Assembly (NCBI GenBank): GCA_036927565.1 | Contig: JAYESD010000001.1 | Span: 9,982,001-10,046,000, forward strand | Source of the DNA: Tuctoria greenei | Taxonomy: Eukaryota; Streptophyta; Magnoliopsida; Poales; Poaceae | Direction of reading: 5' to 3' | Length of the DNA stretch: 64,000 nucleotides | Shown: positions 42,575-54,825 of the stretch, one piece after another | Position numbering within the stretch: position 1 is the stretch's first letter | Layout: each line of letters begins with the position of its first letter | Notes under the pieces: generated by a model | What the model saw: only the letters and a program-made list of their open reading frames with translations | Told to the model about the DNA's origin: nothing | Databases searched by the model: none | Made by a program: the position numbers and the translations under genes

Positions 42575-43111
42575 CGCAGCACAGCGCAGCGAGAGATGAA
42601 AAGCAAGCAAAAGTTTGGAGGATTTGAGCGCAAGTTCAGATGAAGGCGTAAAGAATCCCCAAACGGTGTGTGCTTTCCTTCTTAAGTAAGCCCCTGCAAC
42701 GCTTGGATGGAAACCGCAAAGGAACCGATGATACAATTCAAAAAATTCACCCTGCCAATGACAAGGGGGCCCGAGGCCAACCCGACGATCAAGTCGAGGT
42801 CCTTACCCTAGGCGAATGGTTGTCATCATGAAAGGCGGGAAGCCCGAGGGCGGCGGCCTGACAGGACGTGCGGAACCGATACGGTTTTCGTATCGAGAAC
42901 CGGCAACCTTCAATTGCGTGAGATTCGCACGCTCAGATCTCACCTGCCGCATCCTGGATATGCCACGCGGCGTTGTTTTAACTGCGAACTACTGCCAACG
43001 GCACATTCGAAGACCCTTGAAGACACGGCTTGAAAACCGAAGGATGGACCCACCTCCAGCATAATGACTTCATCCAAAAGGTCTCTCCCAGAGGTGGGCC
43101 CAGGGGGCCAC
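42575..43111 (+). other. T1 noncoding DNA upstream of the antisense ORF, and polypurine tract
   Basis: Contains the likely promoter and leader of the antisense ORF (read leftward) and ends in the polypurine tract GGTGGGCCCAGGGGGCCA (about 43093-43110) before the 3' LTR. No other gene seen. T2 has the same block in reverse at 58255-58792. Confidence 0.65.
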
Positions 43112-43963
43112 TGTCGGTACCCTGCGTACTGTATACCCCTTGGGACTACAAAAAGACCAAAGGAACTTCACCTGTATGAGTTGAAGACATGCGAAGGCCC
43201 CACATGTCATACGGGACCAGACCTGCCTCCCATCTATGGTTAGTCCTGGTGTTGCCAAGTGTATACAGCAACCGGACCTACATCCCACGCATGGGATAGC
43301 TCCGGGCTAAACACTTGTGCGGCACCACCGAACCTAACCCCCGACAGAGGGAAGCTCTGGTACCGCCATGTGTACATCTACATCGGACCTACCAGTCCCA
43401 GACGGAAAGCTCCGATGCTGCCACGTGTCCAACCACCGGACCTTCAGCCTCAACAATCAGACTGGTGGACCCCCAACAGCTCGGACCTTCAAGGGGCAAT
43501 CAAAGACTTCAAGACCTGATTAAGTGTCATTAATACCATATTAATGACACACTATCAGAAGGCTCTTAATACCAGTAACGGTACTGTCAAGGACCGTTAC
43601 CACACTATTAAGGGTAATTAACCTCATTAATTGTGTATTAAGCATCAGTAACCACCAGGGCCACATGTTGGGCCAGGATAATAGTGTAACGATCAGTCCT
43701 TGTATTATAAAAGGACTGGTCGATAATACACAGGGGACGGCTCTTTTGAACTCTGAGACCCCTCCCATACACATCTTTGATACCCAATACAACAACTACA
43801 CACCCTGTGGAGTAGGGTATTACGCTCAGGCGGCCCGAACCACGTAAATCCTTGTGTCTATTTCCCATCGTCTTTTGAATCTCTGCGCGCCCAATACCGA
43901 ACTACAAACTTCGTGGGATACCAACGGCAGTACCGGGAGAATTGCCGGAACCAAACTCCGACA
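43112..43963 (+). repeat. T1 3' LTR (852 bp)
   Basis: Same length and ends as the 5' LTR (TGTCGGTACC...CTCCGACA), TATAAAA at 43706-43712. Followed by the duplication GCATA at 43964-43968. Many of the differences from the 5' LTR are C/T or G/A changes. Confidence 0.95.
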
Positions 43964-43968
43964 GCATA

Positions 43969-45087
43969 CAATTGATGCTCCCTCAATTTTTGCAACGTAA
44001 GCCTCAAGTGTTCCTCATGCTCCTTTTCATCCTTCGAGTAGATCATAATGTCATCAATGAACACCACGATGAACTTATCCAAGTACTCCATGAAGACCTT
44101 ATTCATGAGGTACATAAAATACGCAGGTGCATTTGTCAAACCAAAAGACATCACGGTGTACTCATAGGACCCATACTATGTCTGAAAAGCTATCTTGGGT
44201 ATGTCCGATGGTCTAATGTTCATTTGAAAGTATCCCGGCCTCAAATCAATCTTGGAGAAAACACAAGCACCCTTCATCTGATCAAACAAGTCTTCTATGT
44301 GTGGCAAGGTGTATTTGTTCTTGATTGTTACATCGTTGAGAGCTCGGTAATCCACACACATCCTTTGGTACCCATCCTTTTTATCCACAAAGAGTACGGG
44401 CGCTCCCCAAGGTGAAGAGCTTAGGCGAATAAAACCCTTCTCTTGTTGCTCTTGAATCTGCTTCTTGAGCTCCGCTAACTCCTTAGGAGGCATCCTATAT
44501 GGACTCTTAGCTATAGGTGCAGTTTCAGCTATTAAATCAATAACAAATTCAATATCTCGATCGGGTGGCATACCTGGCAACTCATCCGAAAACACATCCA
44601 AAAATTCACACACCACTGGAATCTCCTCAATTGCGGCACCGTCCATGTGATTCATCTCCAATTACTTCGGTGCGTGTTGAGATGCTTCAAATTCTATGGT
44701 GATCCCTTCCTCATTGGTCAACTTCACTGTCTTTGTGGCACATTCAATGACTCCATTGTGCTTCCTTAACCAGTCCATACCAAGTATAATGTCCAATCCT
44801 TGAGAATCCAAAACAATGAGGTTGGAAAAGGAGTCTACCCCCCTTATTCTAAGTCTTACTTTTGGACATACTGTATTTGTCCTCATCTCTCCTTCAGGAG
44901 ACTTAAATAATAGCGTAAACTTCATATGAGAGATAGGAAAACTATACTTGTCAACATACTTCGATGCAATGAATGAATGAGATGCTCCAGAATCAAATAA
45001 CATAGTCGCCAGGTTGGAGTTTGCGAGAAACATATCAATCACCATGTCATCTGCTTGTTGCGCTTCCTCCGTAGAGGCATGGTTCAC
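43969..45087 (-). pseudogene. pol: G1 pol, 5' part: aspartic protease and first half of RT
   Basis: Protease: MLFDSGASHSFIASKYVDK (active Asp in DSG) and ILGMDWLRKHNGVIEC. A TAA at 44662-44664 follows QHAPK. RT: VFSDELPGMPPDRDIEF, LSSSPWGAPVLFVDKKDG, SKIDLRPGYFQMNI; TAG at 44176-44178 (FQT*YGSYEY, Arg expected); then MSFGLTNAPAYFMYLMNKVF and the catalytic FIDDIMIYS. T1 inserted just after KLREHQLYA, between palm and thumb. The remainder is at 10734-8460. Confidence 0.9.
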
Positions 45088-45105
45088 GTTGCCACGAGCA
45101 AGATT

Positions 45106-46254
45106 CTACTGTCCACGATTTCCTTGCAGCTGTCCTCCATTGGGTCTGGGGTTCTGTCTTTGAGCATTGCTTCCTTGACCAAGGCCTGACTTAGGACATT
45201 GATGTGCAAAGTGTCCTGCTTCTCCACATGTATAGTACTTTCTTGCTGCACCAGAATTTGGACGGACTTTATTCTGCACATTGGCACCAGGAAAGTTGGC
45301 ACGAGGTGCATAAGGCATTGGAGGCCTAGGTGCTTGCATGACAGGGCGTTGCTGCACCAACTGAGCTGGGCGCGGTGCATAACCAGGGCGATGAGGAGGC
45401 GCAGGGGCGCTGAAATATGGCGCATTGTGTGGTGCAAGGCGAGGGCGCACATTACTTACTTGTTGCTGTCCTTGATATGGCGCCTTCCTCTTGGTGTCTT
45501 GCTCCATCTCACGGACATTGTTCTCAACCACAATTTCTTTGTCCACAAGCTTCTAGAAGTTCGCATAATCATAGTTCAGCAATTGTACTTGGATTTCATT
45601 GTTCAATCCCCTCATGAACAAGTATTGCTTCCGTCTGTCCCGGCTCACATCCTCAGACGCATACCTTGAAAGTTGAGTGAATTTATTGAGGTATTCACTC
45701 ACACTCGATCTTCCTTGCCTCAATTTATTGAATTCTTGCCTCGTCAATATCGTAACATCTTCCGAAAGATAATGAGAACGGAAGCTCTCATTGAATTTGG
45801 CCCAGGTCATTCTCTCTTGGTTCTCATGGGCGTTGCATAGCAAATCCCACCAATCGGTAGCTGCTCCAACAAGTTGATGAGATGCGAATAGCACCTTCTC
45901 CCGATCACTGCATTTAACAATAGCTAGCTTCTTCTCCACATACTTGAGCCAATCATATGCATCCATGGGGTCAGCGGCTTGAGCAAAGGTCGGTGGTCTA
46001 GTCCTCATAAACTCTACCAACCGGTTATGAGGAGGCGGGGGTAGCGGTGGAGGCATGTGGGGCTGATTGTTGATGTAACCAGCCTGCAACTGTCCCATAG
46101 TCTGTATCATGGTCTGCATGAGCTAGTTTTGCATAGCCAATAGCTGCTCAAGGTTGATAGCTCCCTGGGCAGGTCCTTGTCCATTATTGTTCTGAAGTGC
46201 TCCATTGTTCTCCTCCTCATCATTGCCAACCCTCTGGTTGTGAGTCCTCACCAT
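45106..46254 (-). pseudogene. gag: G1 gag with damaged zinc knuckle
   Basis: The ATG at 46254 (MVRTHNQRVGND) is about 270 bases inside the LTR. A TAG at 46123-46125 (AMQN*LMQT) stops it early; the same frame runs on through the gag domain (PPTFAQAADPMDAYDWLKYVEK, ATDWWDLLCNAHE, MTWAKFNESFRSHYLSED) to a TAA/TAG-type stop at 45553-45555 and resumes (KEIVVENNVREMEQDTKRKA). A Pro/Arg-rich tail precedes the knuckle YYTCGEAGHFAHQC, where the first Cys of CCHC is Tyr. A last stop lies at 45106-45108. Confidence 0.9.
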
Positions 46255-46524
46255 CTGAAGAAAATCAAGAGATAAGAATTTAGAAAACGTCTCCAACTAT
46301 ATGCATCAAGAGATATGAAACTAAGCAACTAACTATACTAGCCTATGTGGACATGGCAATGCTAAAGCATCCCAAAATCCTCTACTAAGCACACAAGCAA
46401 ACAATACACAACAAACAACACATCAAGCAAAAACACATCGATTCCTGAGTGTTCCTATGTGCTCTAAGGTGTCCATTCTATCTAGGCTGGGTCCTACGGT
46501 CAACCTGTGGCTCTCATACTAATT
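46255..46524 (-). other. G1 leader between LTR and gag, with worn primer binding site
   Basis: Minus strand: after the LTR end GTGTCACA comes AATTAGTATGAGAGCCAC (about 46507-46524), a decayed form of the iMet site TTGGTATCAGAGCC. The rest is AC-rich leader without a gene. Confidence 0.7.
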
Positions 46525-48092
46525 TGTGACACCCGGTTCCGAAAATGAACCAAGTGAACACATATGTGTGCCTAGGACGTTCAACACACATACATGAGTG
46601 CAATCACAAAAGGATGTACAGAAAATTACCACACGGCCAGATTAATTAACCACTTTTATTATAGAATTCAGAATATCCTTAAATACAAGCTCTATTGAAT
46701 ATTAATGACAAGTTTGAACTAATGCAGCGGAAATAAACTAAACCGAGCAAACTAAGCAGCTAAGCAAATAGGGTATAGTGCAGCTCCAACAACACCACAG
46801 GCAAAGCTGATGGCAGACACGGCCTAGAACTCTACATTATCATCGATATACTCCCAATCCTGACCTGCAACTGTTGGTGGAGGAATTGCAAGGTGATTAC
46901 ATGTCGTACTCAGCAAGTGTGTAAAGTATGACATGTAGCTGATTCAAATGGTGAATATAATAATAGTTAAGTGCTGAAAAGTATATTTAAACATTTGAAA
47001 AGCAATATGTTATATGTATGTGAAATAAACCTATTATAAACCATAATTATTAACATAGTACCAGTACGTATTTCATATCCATCATCCATTATACCAGATT
47101 TCTCAATTACCATTAACCATATCCAATACCATAATTCAGTTCATAACCAGCCATGACCATATCATTAACCATAACCGTACCAAACCATCCCAAATCCCAA
47201 GTTTTCCCCTAATCATGTGAGGGTCCAGGTTGCTCATAATCAGGAGCACGGCTATCATGATAGTTTTAAGACACTCTACAGAGGTTGTACCACTTTACCC
47301 ACGTGTTTGTGATTTCATCACCTTACAGTGACTAGAACCTCTATTATGTCGTCTCACACTTCCTTAGGTGTGTGGCCAAGAGATCACAAAACAACCTTTA
47401 CAAAGGGACTACTAGCATGTACGGACCCACTGAGGTTTCACCAGTGGCAATGTCTCCAACTGAGCACATTTTCAACCAAGGTCCCACTCTTGTGCCAATC
47501 GGATCCCAGGGAGTCCCGCCAACCATATTCAAACCCAATCCGACTCCCATTCCCCGGTGCGTCAAATGATCCGCTCAATACTAGCAATACCATAATTAAT
47601 CAGCTAAGCCGCACCCATACTTGGCCTCATGGTGGCACTGTAAGTCCTGGATGGTCGCTCCATGAACCGGTCCTCATATCTAAAGCAAGCGAAACCACCA
47701 CATCTTCCAAACCATCCACATACCATGCTTGCTTACATCACCCATTACCATGTCATATTAACCAGTTCATATTAACCATAATCTCATCAATGAATAAATA
47801 AATGGTATAGTTGTTTTCTTATCCCAATTAATTAAGCAAAGCAAAAAGGTAAAAAGCCCTTCCCGTCACTCTACCACAAATTCTAGGTGACAAGGGTGGT
47901 TAAACAAAGCTAGTAAACTTCCTATCATGGGGTTCCCATCAAATTGACACAAGCATGCTGTAAAAAAACATTTATCGTCAAAAATAGGATCAATATGTTC
48001 AAGGACACTTGCCTTTCTCTTGGGCTTGATTAGGATCAAAGAGTTCAAATTCTTGGTGCTGGAGATCCTCTGCGGCACTGCATAGCGCAAAT
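46525..48092 (-). repeat. L1: G1 5' LTR, inner part
   Basis: Aligns with 5640-7199 of the 3' LTR in the same orientation. It stops at TAGCGCAAAT, where the next base in the 3' LTR copy would begin TCGTCTAATCC; instead E2 starts. The missing continuation is found inverted at 50326-51191. Confidence 0.88.
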
Positions 48093-50310
48093 TGTAACAT
48101 TCTCATTTTCATGCATCATGCCCTGCATACATTCATATACATGTTTAACATTAATCCACATAAAGAGGAATAAGTTTAAAATTAATTTGGAACAAACCAC
48201 ACTTAAAAATTCTGGAAAGTGCGGACTAGTCCGATTTGGTGCGGACTAGTCCGATTTCTCTCTGACCCCGATCGTACTTGTCCATTTTTGCTGCGGACTA
48301 GTCTGTTTTTTGCCTCTGGACACTTTCGGACTTGTTCGGTCCTAGACTAGTCTGGTGTTCCAAGAATCCTTGAAAATTTGCTAAGTCCCTGGACTTGTCC
48401 AGACTAGTTTGGTCTTCCAGCGGACTTGTCCGTTTTTCTATCTGACTAAAGTCGGACTTGTCCGATTTTAGGCCAGACTTGTCTGTTTTTCCCCTCTGGA
48501 TAAGTTTGGACTTGTTCGATCTCCAATCCAGACTTGTCCGATTTCTTTCTGACTAACTTTCGACTAGTCCAACCCTTTTCAGACTTGTCCGATATTTTGC
48601 GACTTCGAGTTGATCTTTTGTTTCACGACTTGTTTCTTGGGTTTTACATTAAGTGGGCCTAGGGACGTGGTGCCTAACTCTTTTAGAGCCCACGTGGGAC
48701 TCTAAACCTACCTCTACTCATCTCAAACTCAAAATCCATCTAACCCTAGCCCTCCACCTCTATATAAACAACCCCACCCCTTGGCTTGACATCTATTTGC
48801 CACTTTTCCACCCCACCCAAACCCTAGTTTGTGGAGAGCCACCATCAAGGAGGGAGGAGGAGATCCCAAGCAAGAAGAAGAAGAGGAGGAAACAGAAGAG
48901 GATCAAGATCTCCATCAAGATTTGTTCTTTATCACCAATTCATCTCCAACTTCATCACCAACCATAGATCATCAAGATCCAAGTGTTACCTCCAAGATCC
49001 TTGATTCATTGGAGTTCTAAGCACCTGGTATACCTTTTATTCTCTTTTCCTTACGTAAATTCAACCCTTAATCTCCAAATCCACGTCGATCTAGAAAACC
49101 CTAGTTCGCCAATTCTACGAAGTGCGGACTTGTCCGGTCCCTAGCGGACTAGTTTGATTTTCCTGGTTAAATTCTGTCAAATTAATTCTAAAATTAGATC
49201 GAATCAATTCCAAACATGTATAAACTTGTTAAAAGCAATTAGAACTAGTAAGTGATCATTAAAAGCAACTCATTAACAAGTTTCACCTTGCATTTGTATT
49301 AATCATGCATGTCATGTCATATTGAGTAATATTTGTGCACTCTTTGACTGTGTTTCTTGTCTTGTATGTTTATTGTGCGGATTAGACGGATTTGCGATAG
49401 AAAGTGCCACGGAGGATCTTCAGCACCAAGAATTTGAAGGCTTTGATCCTAATCAACCGCAAGAGCAAGGCAAGTGTCTCTGAAACATATTGATCCTGTC
49501 TTTAAAGTAAATGTTTTGTTTGCAAAATTGCATGCTTGTGTCAAATTGATGGGAATCCTATGATAGGAAGTTTACTAGCTTTGGTAAACCACCTTGTCAC
49601 CTGGTATTCATGGTAGAGAGTCGGGATGGGCTTTTTTTTACCATTTTGCCTTGCTTAATTAATTGGGATGGGAAAACAATACTACACATTAATGATGCAT
49701 TTATGAGATTATGATTAACATGAACTGGTTAATGTAATATGATAATGGGTGATCTAAGCAAGCCTGGTATGTGGATGAGTTGGATGTTATGGTGGTTTGC
49801 TTGCATTAGATCTAAGGACTGGTTCATGCGAGAATAAGCTAGGACTACAGTGCCACCACGAAGCCAAGTATGGATGCGGCGTAGCTGATTAATTAGGGCT
49901 TTGCCAGTGCTATTTGGACCATTGTGGATGATCGGGGAAGGGGTAGTCAGATTGGGTTTGTTGATGATTGGTGGGACTACCCTCGGATCCGAATGGCTCA
50001 AGAGGGGACCCTTGGTTGAAGATGTGCTCAGTTGGAGGCATCGCCACCGGTGAAACCTCAGTGGGTCTAAATAGGCTAGTAATCTCTTTGTAAAGGCTAT
50101 TTTTTGATCTCTTGGCCATACACCAAAGGAAGTGTAATTGGCATAAGGGAGGTTCTTTAGTCGCCGACTGGTGATGGAATCACAAACACTTGGGTAAAGT
50201 GGTACAAACTCTGCAGAGTCTAATAAAACTATCATGATAGTCGTGCTCCTAGTTATGAGCACCTGGACAACTTACATGATTAGAGGGAACCTGGTACTGG
50301 GATGGTTTTT
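48093..50310 (+). repeat. E2: G1-family solo LTR, left 2.2 kb
   Basis: Begins TGTAACATTCTCATTTTC right after CAAAT (48088-48092). Plus orientation, with the palindrome array (48222 on) and TATA box (48761-48768). It breaks near 50310, where the rest of the LTR is found inverted at 51808-51192. The two parts sum to about 2.83 kb, the full G1 LTR length, so no internal region is present: a solo LTR. Confidence 0.85.
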
Positions 50311-50325
50311 GGGAAGGTTATAGTT

Positions 50326-51191
50326 CGGACTTGTCTGATATCTCTCTGTCTAACTTCGAACTAGTCCGGCCCTTCTCGGACTTGTCTGGTAAATCACGAC
50401 TCCGAGTTGATCTTTTGTTTCACGATGTGTTTTTGGGTTTTACCTTAATTGGGCCTAAGGATGTCGTGTCTAACTCTTTTTGGAGCCCACGTGGGCCCCC
50501 AAACCGGCCTCTACCCACCTTAAACTCGAATTCCATCAAACCCTAGCCTCCACCCTTATATAAACAACCCCACCCCTTGACATAACATCCTTTTGCCTCA
50601 ATTGACGTCCACCAAAACCCTAGCTCGTGGAGAGCCACCACCAAGGATGGAGAAGGAGATGCCATGCAAGAAGAAGAAGAGGAGGAAACGAAAGAGGACC
50701 AAGATCTACATCAAGTTTTCATTCTTCATCAACAATCCACCTTCAAGTTCTTCATCAACCCTAGATCTTCAAGATCCAAGTGTTGCCTCAAAAACTCTTG
50801 ATTCTTTGGAGTTCTAAACACCTGGTACACCTTCTACTTCCTTTTTTCTCACATGAATTCAACCCCAATTCTCCAAATTCATGTCGATCTAGAAAAAACT
50901 AATTCTCTATTCCTGTGAAGGGCGGACTAGTCCGGTCCCAAGCGGAATTGTCTGATTTTGCAATCAGTTTCCTGCTGAATTAATTCTAAATTAATTTGAA
51001 TCAATTCCAAACCAGTTCAAACTTGTTAAAAACTGTTAGAACTAGTTAGTAAACATCATTAACGACTCATTAACTAGTTTTACATTGCATTTGCACTAAT
51101 CATGCATGTCATGTCATATTGAGTAGTATATGTGCACTTATTGATTGTGATTCTTGTCTTGTATGTTTATTGCACGGATTAGACGGATTTG
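50326..51191 (+). repeat. L1 continuation, inverted
   Basis: G1 LTR from a CGGACTTGTCTG palindrome through the TATA box (50557-50564) to GACGGATTTG. About 400 bases of the LTR 5' end are missing, so L1 was already truncated where it met T3 DNA. The stretch at 50593-50817 is an open frame with a basic run (KKKKRRKRKR) but no ATG. Confidence 0.82.
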
Positions 51192-51808
51192 TGTGACACC
51201 CGGTTCCGAAAATCAACCAAGTGAAGGCATATGTGTGCCCAGGATGTTCAACACACATACACGAGTGCATTCACAAAAGAGTATACAGAAAATTACCACG
51301 GAACAAGATTAATTAACCAAATTTTATTACACAAACAATATTATCCTCGAATACAAGTTCTAATGAATATTAATGACAAGTTCAACTAATGCAGCAGAAA
51401 TAAACTAAATAAGTAACTATGCAGCTAAGCAATAGGGTATAGCGCAGCCCCATGCAACACCACAGGCAAAGCTAACGGTAGACACGGCCTAGAACTCTAC
51501 ATTATCATCGTCATACTCCCAATCCTGACCTGCAACTGTTGGTGGGGGGATTGCAAGGGTTAGTACATGTCGTACTCAGCAAGTGTGGAAAGTATGACAT
51601 GTAGCTGATTCAAATGACGAACATAATAATGGTGAAGTGCTAAAAAGTACATTAAAACATTTGAAAAGCAATATATTATATATATGTGATGTAATCCCAT
51701 CATAAACCATGTAATCATCATAATTCCAATCAATATCCCATATTTCACATTACCATTAACCATAACCATTGCCATAAACCATAATACCATCCCATAACCA
51801 GTACCACG
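51192..51808 (-). repeat. E2 3' end, inverted
   Basis: Begins on the plus strand TGTGACACCCGG, matching the 3' end of the G1 LTR in reverse, and runs to AACCAGTACCA. It completes E2. Confidence 0.82.
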
Positions 51809-52109
51809 CCTACAAGGAGGCCTCTAAGGGGGGTTTCCATAGGCAGGACGTCAACTAGCAACAAACTAGTCATCTCAATGTGCAAGCATTGGTCCCTAAA
51901 AAGCTAACGACATCAAGAAAAGCTCTTCAAGACCTTAAATAGAGAAGGAATTGGGGCAACAATTTGAAATCACACGACAAGCCAACAAGCAAAACAACAT
52001 GGATTCAAATTCATAAACAATTATTTACACAAGGGGGTCATCCTCGGATACAAAAAACATTCCGCCTGGGTGCCACCAGCCTCAATCCCGCTGGAACGAA
52101 GAGGACACC

Positions 52110-54825
52110 TACTTGGCAAGATCCTGGACTTCGGATCTCGCCTCTTCCTCTCACTCATCAAGGGGGCCTTTCTCCACCGGCTCCAGCGGGATCATCGGGT
52201 ACTAGCTCTGGAAGCACACCAAGACATGGGAGGCCACTAGCTCAGCCAGCTCCGTTCCCTTGACCTCCAGCCGCCTCGCAAGGATGATGTTCACCATCCC
52301 CAATGTCGAGCACAAGGAGTCCAAAGCTGGGAGTAGCTCGGCCACCCCATGAGACGGCTCCCCGCACGGCACGGGACCAAGGTCGAGGGGTTCCAACACC
52401 GCCCCAGCACGGGCCAGGAAGTCCCGGACCCCTTGGGCCTAGGCCGCGCGGGAGGAATGGAGGCTCTCCATGCAGTCTCCTCCCGATTGGCAAGCTCTTG
52501 AGCGCGACGCTCCAGATCTTCCTCCTGGCACTTGATGGTGAGCTCCAAGTCCTGCAAAGCCCGGCGTTTCTCCTCCAAGCTATGGGAGACCTCCTCCTCC
52601 TTTGACGCCAGGTCCCGTTCAGCGTCAGCAACAAAAACTTCGCGGCAGACCAACTCTAGCTGCGAATCTTTGCACAGCCTCAAGCGAGCATCGGCAGCCG
52701 CATGAGCCTTCAAGGCCTTCACCTCAAGCTCCTTGTTCTTGGCGTCGACCAGCTTCACCAAGCGCCGCTCCTACGCAAGCTGGTCCCACTCTCGTGTGAA
52801 CGCAGCTTGCGTCTAGCGCTAGATAGACTTGGCTGCAGCAACCGCATCGGCGAGAGGGATCTGTGTGACTGTCGCCACAAACGACTACCCCTTTGCCCCT
52901 CCTGCAGACGCCACGGCAGACACCAACGCCTGGGGACCAGATGGTTCCCTAGATGGAGCTTCAGGGACCACCGTGCCGCTGCCCGGCGCTGAAGTCCCCT
53001 CCTCCGCTGCAAGGGCATCACCGGCCGCCGGTGGCAAGTCATCATGTTGCGCACCAATGGCGTCAGGTGCCGGTGCTGCTTCAACAATGGGAGGGACATC
53101 TCTGCCAAGGGAGGCAACTATGACCAAGGTAGCCTCCTCCATGCTGGGCACCTCCTCGCCTGGCACTTTCATGTCTGGTGCCACTTCTGCCCCACCTACC
53201 TCGATGGACGGAGGTCTAGAGACGTCAAAGGCAACAAAGGTCGATGCACCTTAGAGCGTAGGATGCGGCACAACAGACCCAGTTCTAGCTCCAGGAGAGG
53301 CAGGGACTATCAATCCCACCCCTGGAAGCACCAAGGGCACCAAGTCGGCTAACGACACCCTGAAAAGCCAAGGTAAAACTCCATCAGTGCAAAAAAAAAA
53401 GAGAAATAGCAAAGGGATAAGCTGCGACTTACCGACAAGACGAGCCGCTCCAATGACCCTGGCCTTCTGCCCCACATGATAGATCGAGGTCGCCGAGACC
53501 CGATGACAAGACTGGCACCGCCATCTCTGGCACCAACTCTTGATTAACCTGCATCGGTGTGGCCACCTGCGCAGACCCCTCTGCGCCTCCTCCAGAACTA
53601 GAACCACCGCTGGAGTCAGAAACCAAGTTGATGACAAAAGCATCGGTCACACTGGCCCCATCGCGAGGGAAGATGGCAGTACCATCCTCCCGTGTCAACT
53701 TTTGCCTCTTCAGCACAGTAGTAGCAGATCCTGCGACCAGAGGGCAAGAACGTTTTCTCGGCGACGGAACTGGCGCTTGTTGGCTGCCTTCCAGCCTGAC
53801 ATAAGATGTTGGGGGCCTACCTCCGCCCTTTCCAAAGAACGGGAGGAGGACCCCAACTTTGGTTGCGTCATGGCGCGGCACCGTGTCAGGACTGCAGAAG
53901 CCACATATGTCTCCTCGGGGTGCAAGCGAGTAATGCCGAACACATTGACCTCCAGCATTGAGCTCAGCAGTTCGTCTCTCAATTCCAGAGTCATGAAGAG
54001 CGGCTGGTAGTCATCCGGGATGGAGATGTGCTAGTTGTCGACTGTGTCGGAGGTCACCACCTTCAAAAATCCCTCCAACACCTTTGGAGTGGGGTCTTCC
54101 AGATCCAACTAGCACCGATCATAGGTGCCAACGTAATGCCAGGCCTCGTACCGGCGCTTCTAGAGAGGGGCAGTGCGGCGGCGCAAGAAGTCGGCCAGCA
54201 CAAATAGGGAGGTCAAGACTTTGCGCGCCAGGGACTTGATACTCCTCAATATTGGTGTATACTCCTTCGTCAACCCTTGGAAGGCTTCCCAGGTGGTGGG
54301 ATCAGAGGCCGGACCTTTGGAAGGCATCTTTAGCTCTAGATGGGCCTCGACTCGCACGATCCTCCAGGTCTTCCACTTGCCCCCTTTGAGCGAAGGAATG
54401 TAGTTATGGGAGGTCTTGTCCCGGTGCCAAAAGTAGTAGGCACCCACCTTGGTCCTCTTGCTCTTTCCAGTAGTCTTCATCACGAATAAGAATCAAAACT
54501 TCTCCACTGTTGGATTACAGCCCATGAACGCCTCACAGAAGTGGACGAATAGCGCGATCACGACGATGGAGTTCGGCGATAGGTGGTGAAGCTGCAGCTT
54601 GTACTCCTCTAGCACCGCGAGGGAGAATCTCAACTGTTGAAGCCCCAATCCCGTAGACACGTAGGCGGCGTAGAGGAGAGTCTCATCTTCGCGCAGGTCT
54701 TCAAGGGTGGGACATCCGCACCGGATCATCCACGCACACTCCGCTGCTAACCAGCCAAGCAGACGACGCATCGATAACAGGCTATCTGTCGACTGAAAGC
54801 GAGAGGGAGGCAATGGGGAAGCCAT
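52110..54825 (-). pseudogene. T3 antisense ORF, broken
   Basis: Minus strand ATG at 54825 (MASPLPPSRFQS). The N-terminal domain (LLGWLAAECAWMIRCG, LQLHHLSPNSIVVIALFVHFCEAFMGCNP, AYYFWHRDKTSHNYIPSLKGGKWKTWRIVRV) corresponds to the T1/T2 antisense ORF (LYYLGPHSILLVSTFVHLCE, SGKWDD...WIIV) at low identity. A middle Ser/Pro region, then a coiled coil (KEEEVSHSLEEKRRALQDLEL), then an end resembling the T1 end (SHVLVCFQS, PLEPVEKGPLDE). Stops near 54490, 54162 and 54110 and shifts in the middle break it. An intron is likely near 53380-53450 (GTAAGTCGCAGC-like donor on the minus strand) but is not resolved. Confidence 0.7.

Larger units (their letters stand above)
10740..43963 (+). mobile_element. 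T1: Tat-lineage Gypsy retrotransposon with antisense ORF, 33.2 kb including two nested Copia elements
   Basis: LTRs of 852 bp each (10740-11591 and 43112-43963) and duplication GCATA bound the element. Order: LTR, primer binding site, gag, [C1], gag end and protease, RT, RNase H, archaeal-type RNase H, integrase, noncoding region, hairpin repeats, [C2], repeats, antisense ORF on the minus strand, polypurine tract, LTR. Without C1 (10.28 kb) and C2 (9.72 kb) T1 is about 13.2 kb, a normal Tat size. The two LTRs differ at a dozen or more places in the first 300 bases, so the insertion is not recent. Many stops and frameshifts disable it. Confidence 0.92.
5640..48092 (-). mobile_element. G1: Gypsy retrotransposon (Tekay/Del-like chromovirus), split by T1
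   Basis: Order on the minus strand: 5' LTR (48092 to 46525, rest rearranged), primer binding site, gag, protease, RT, then the 33.2-kb T1 insertion inside RT, then the end of RT, RNase H, integrase with a chromodomain-like tail, polypurine tract and a 2,825-bp 3' LTR (8464 to 5640). Without T1 the internal region is about 4.8 kb. Integrase last, iMet priming, long LTRs and the C-terminal domain fit the Tekay/Del chromovirus lineage. At least six in-frame stops show it is dead. The left flank GGGCC at 5635-5639 is the candidate duplication, but the right end is rearranged. Confidence 0.85.
50311..51809. other. Inverted segment (about 1.5 kb) spanning the E2/L1 junction
   Basis: Reverse-complementing this block gives, in order, the missing 3' part of E2 (51808-51192, ending GGGTGTCACA), the second copy of the duplication CAAAT (51191-51187) and the missing next part of L1 (CCGTCTAATCC onward to 50326). 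One inversion in place therefore explains both broken LTRs. Breakpoints are approximate (50307-50325 and 51806-51812). Confidence 0.8.
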
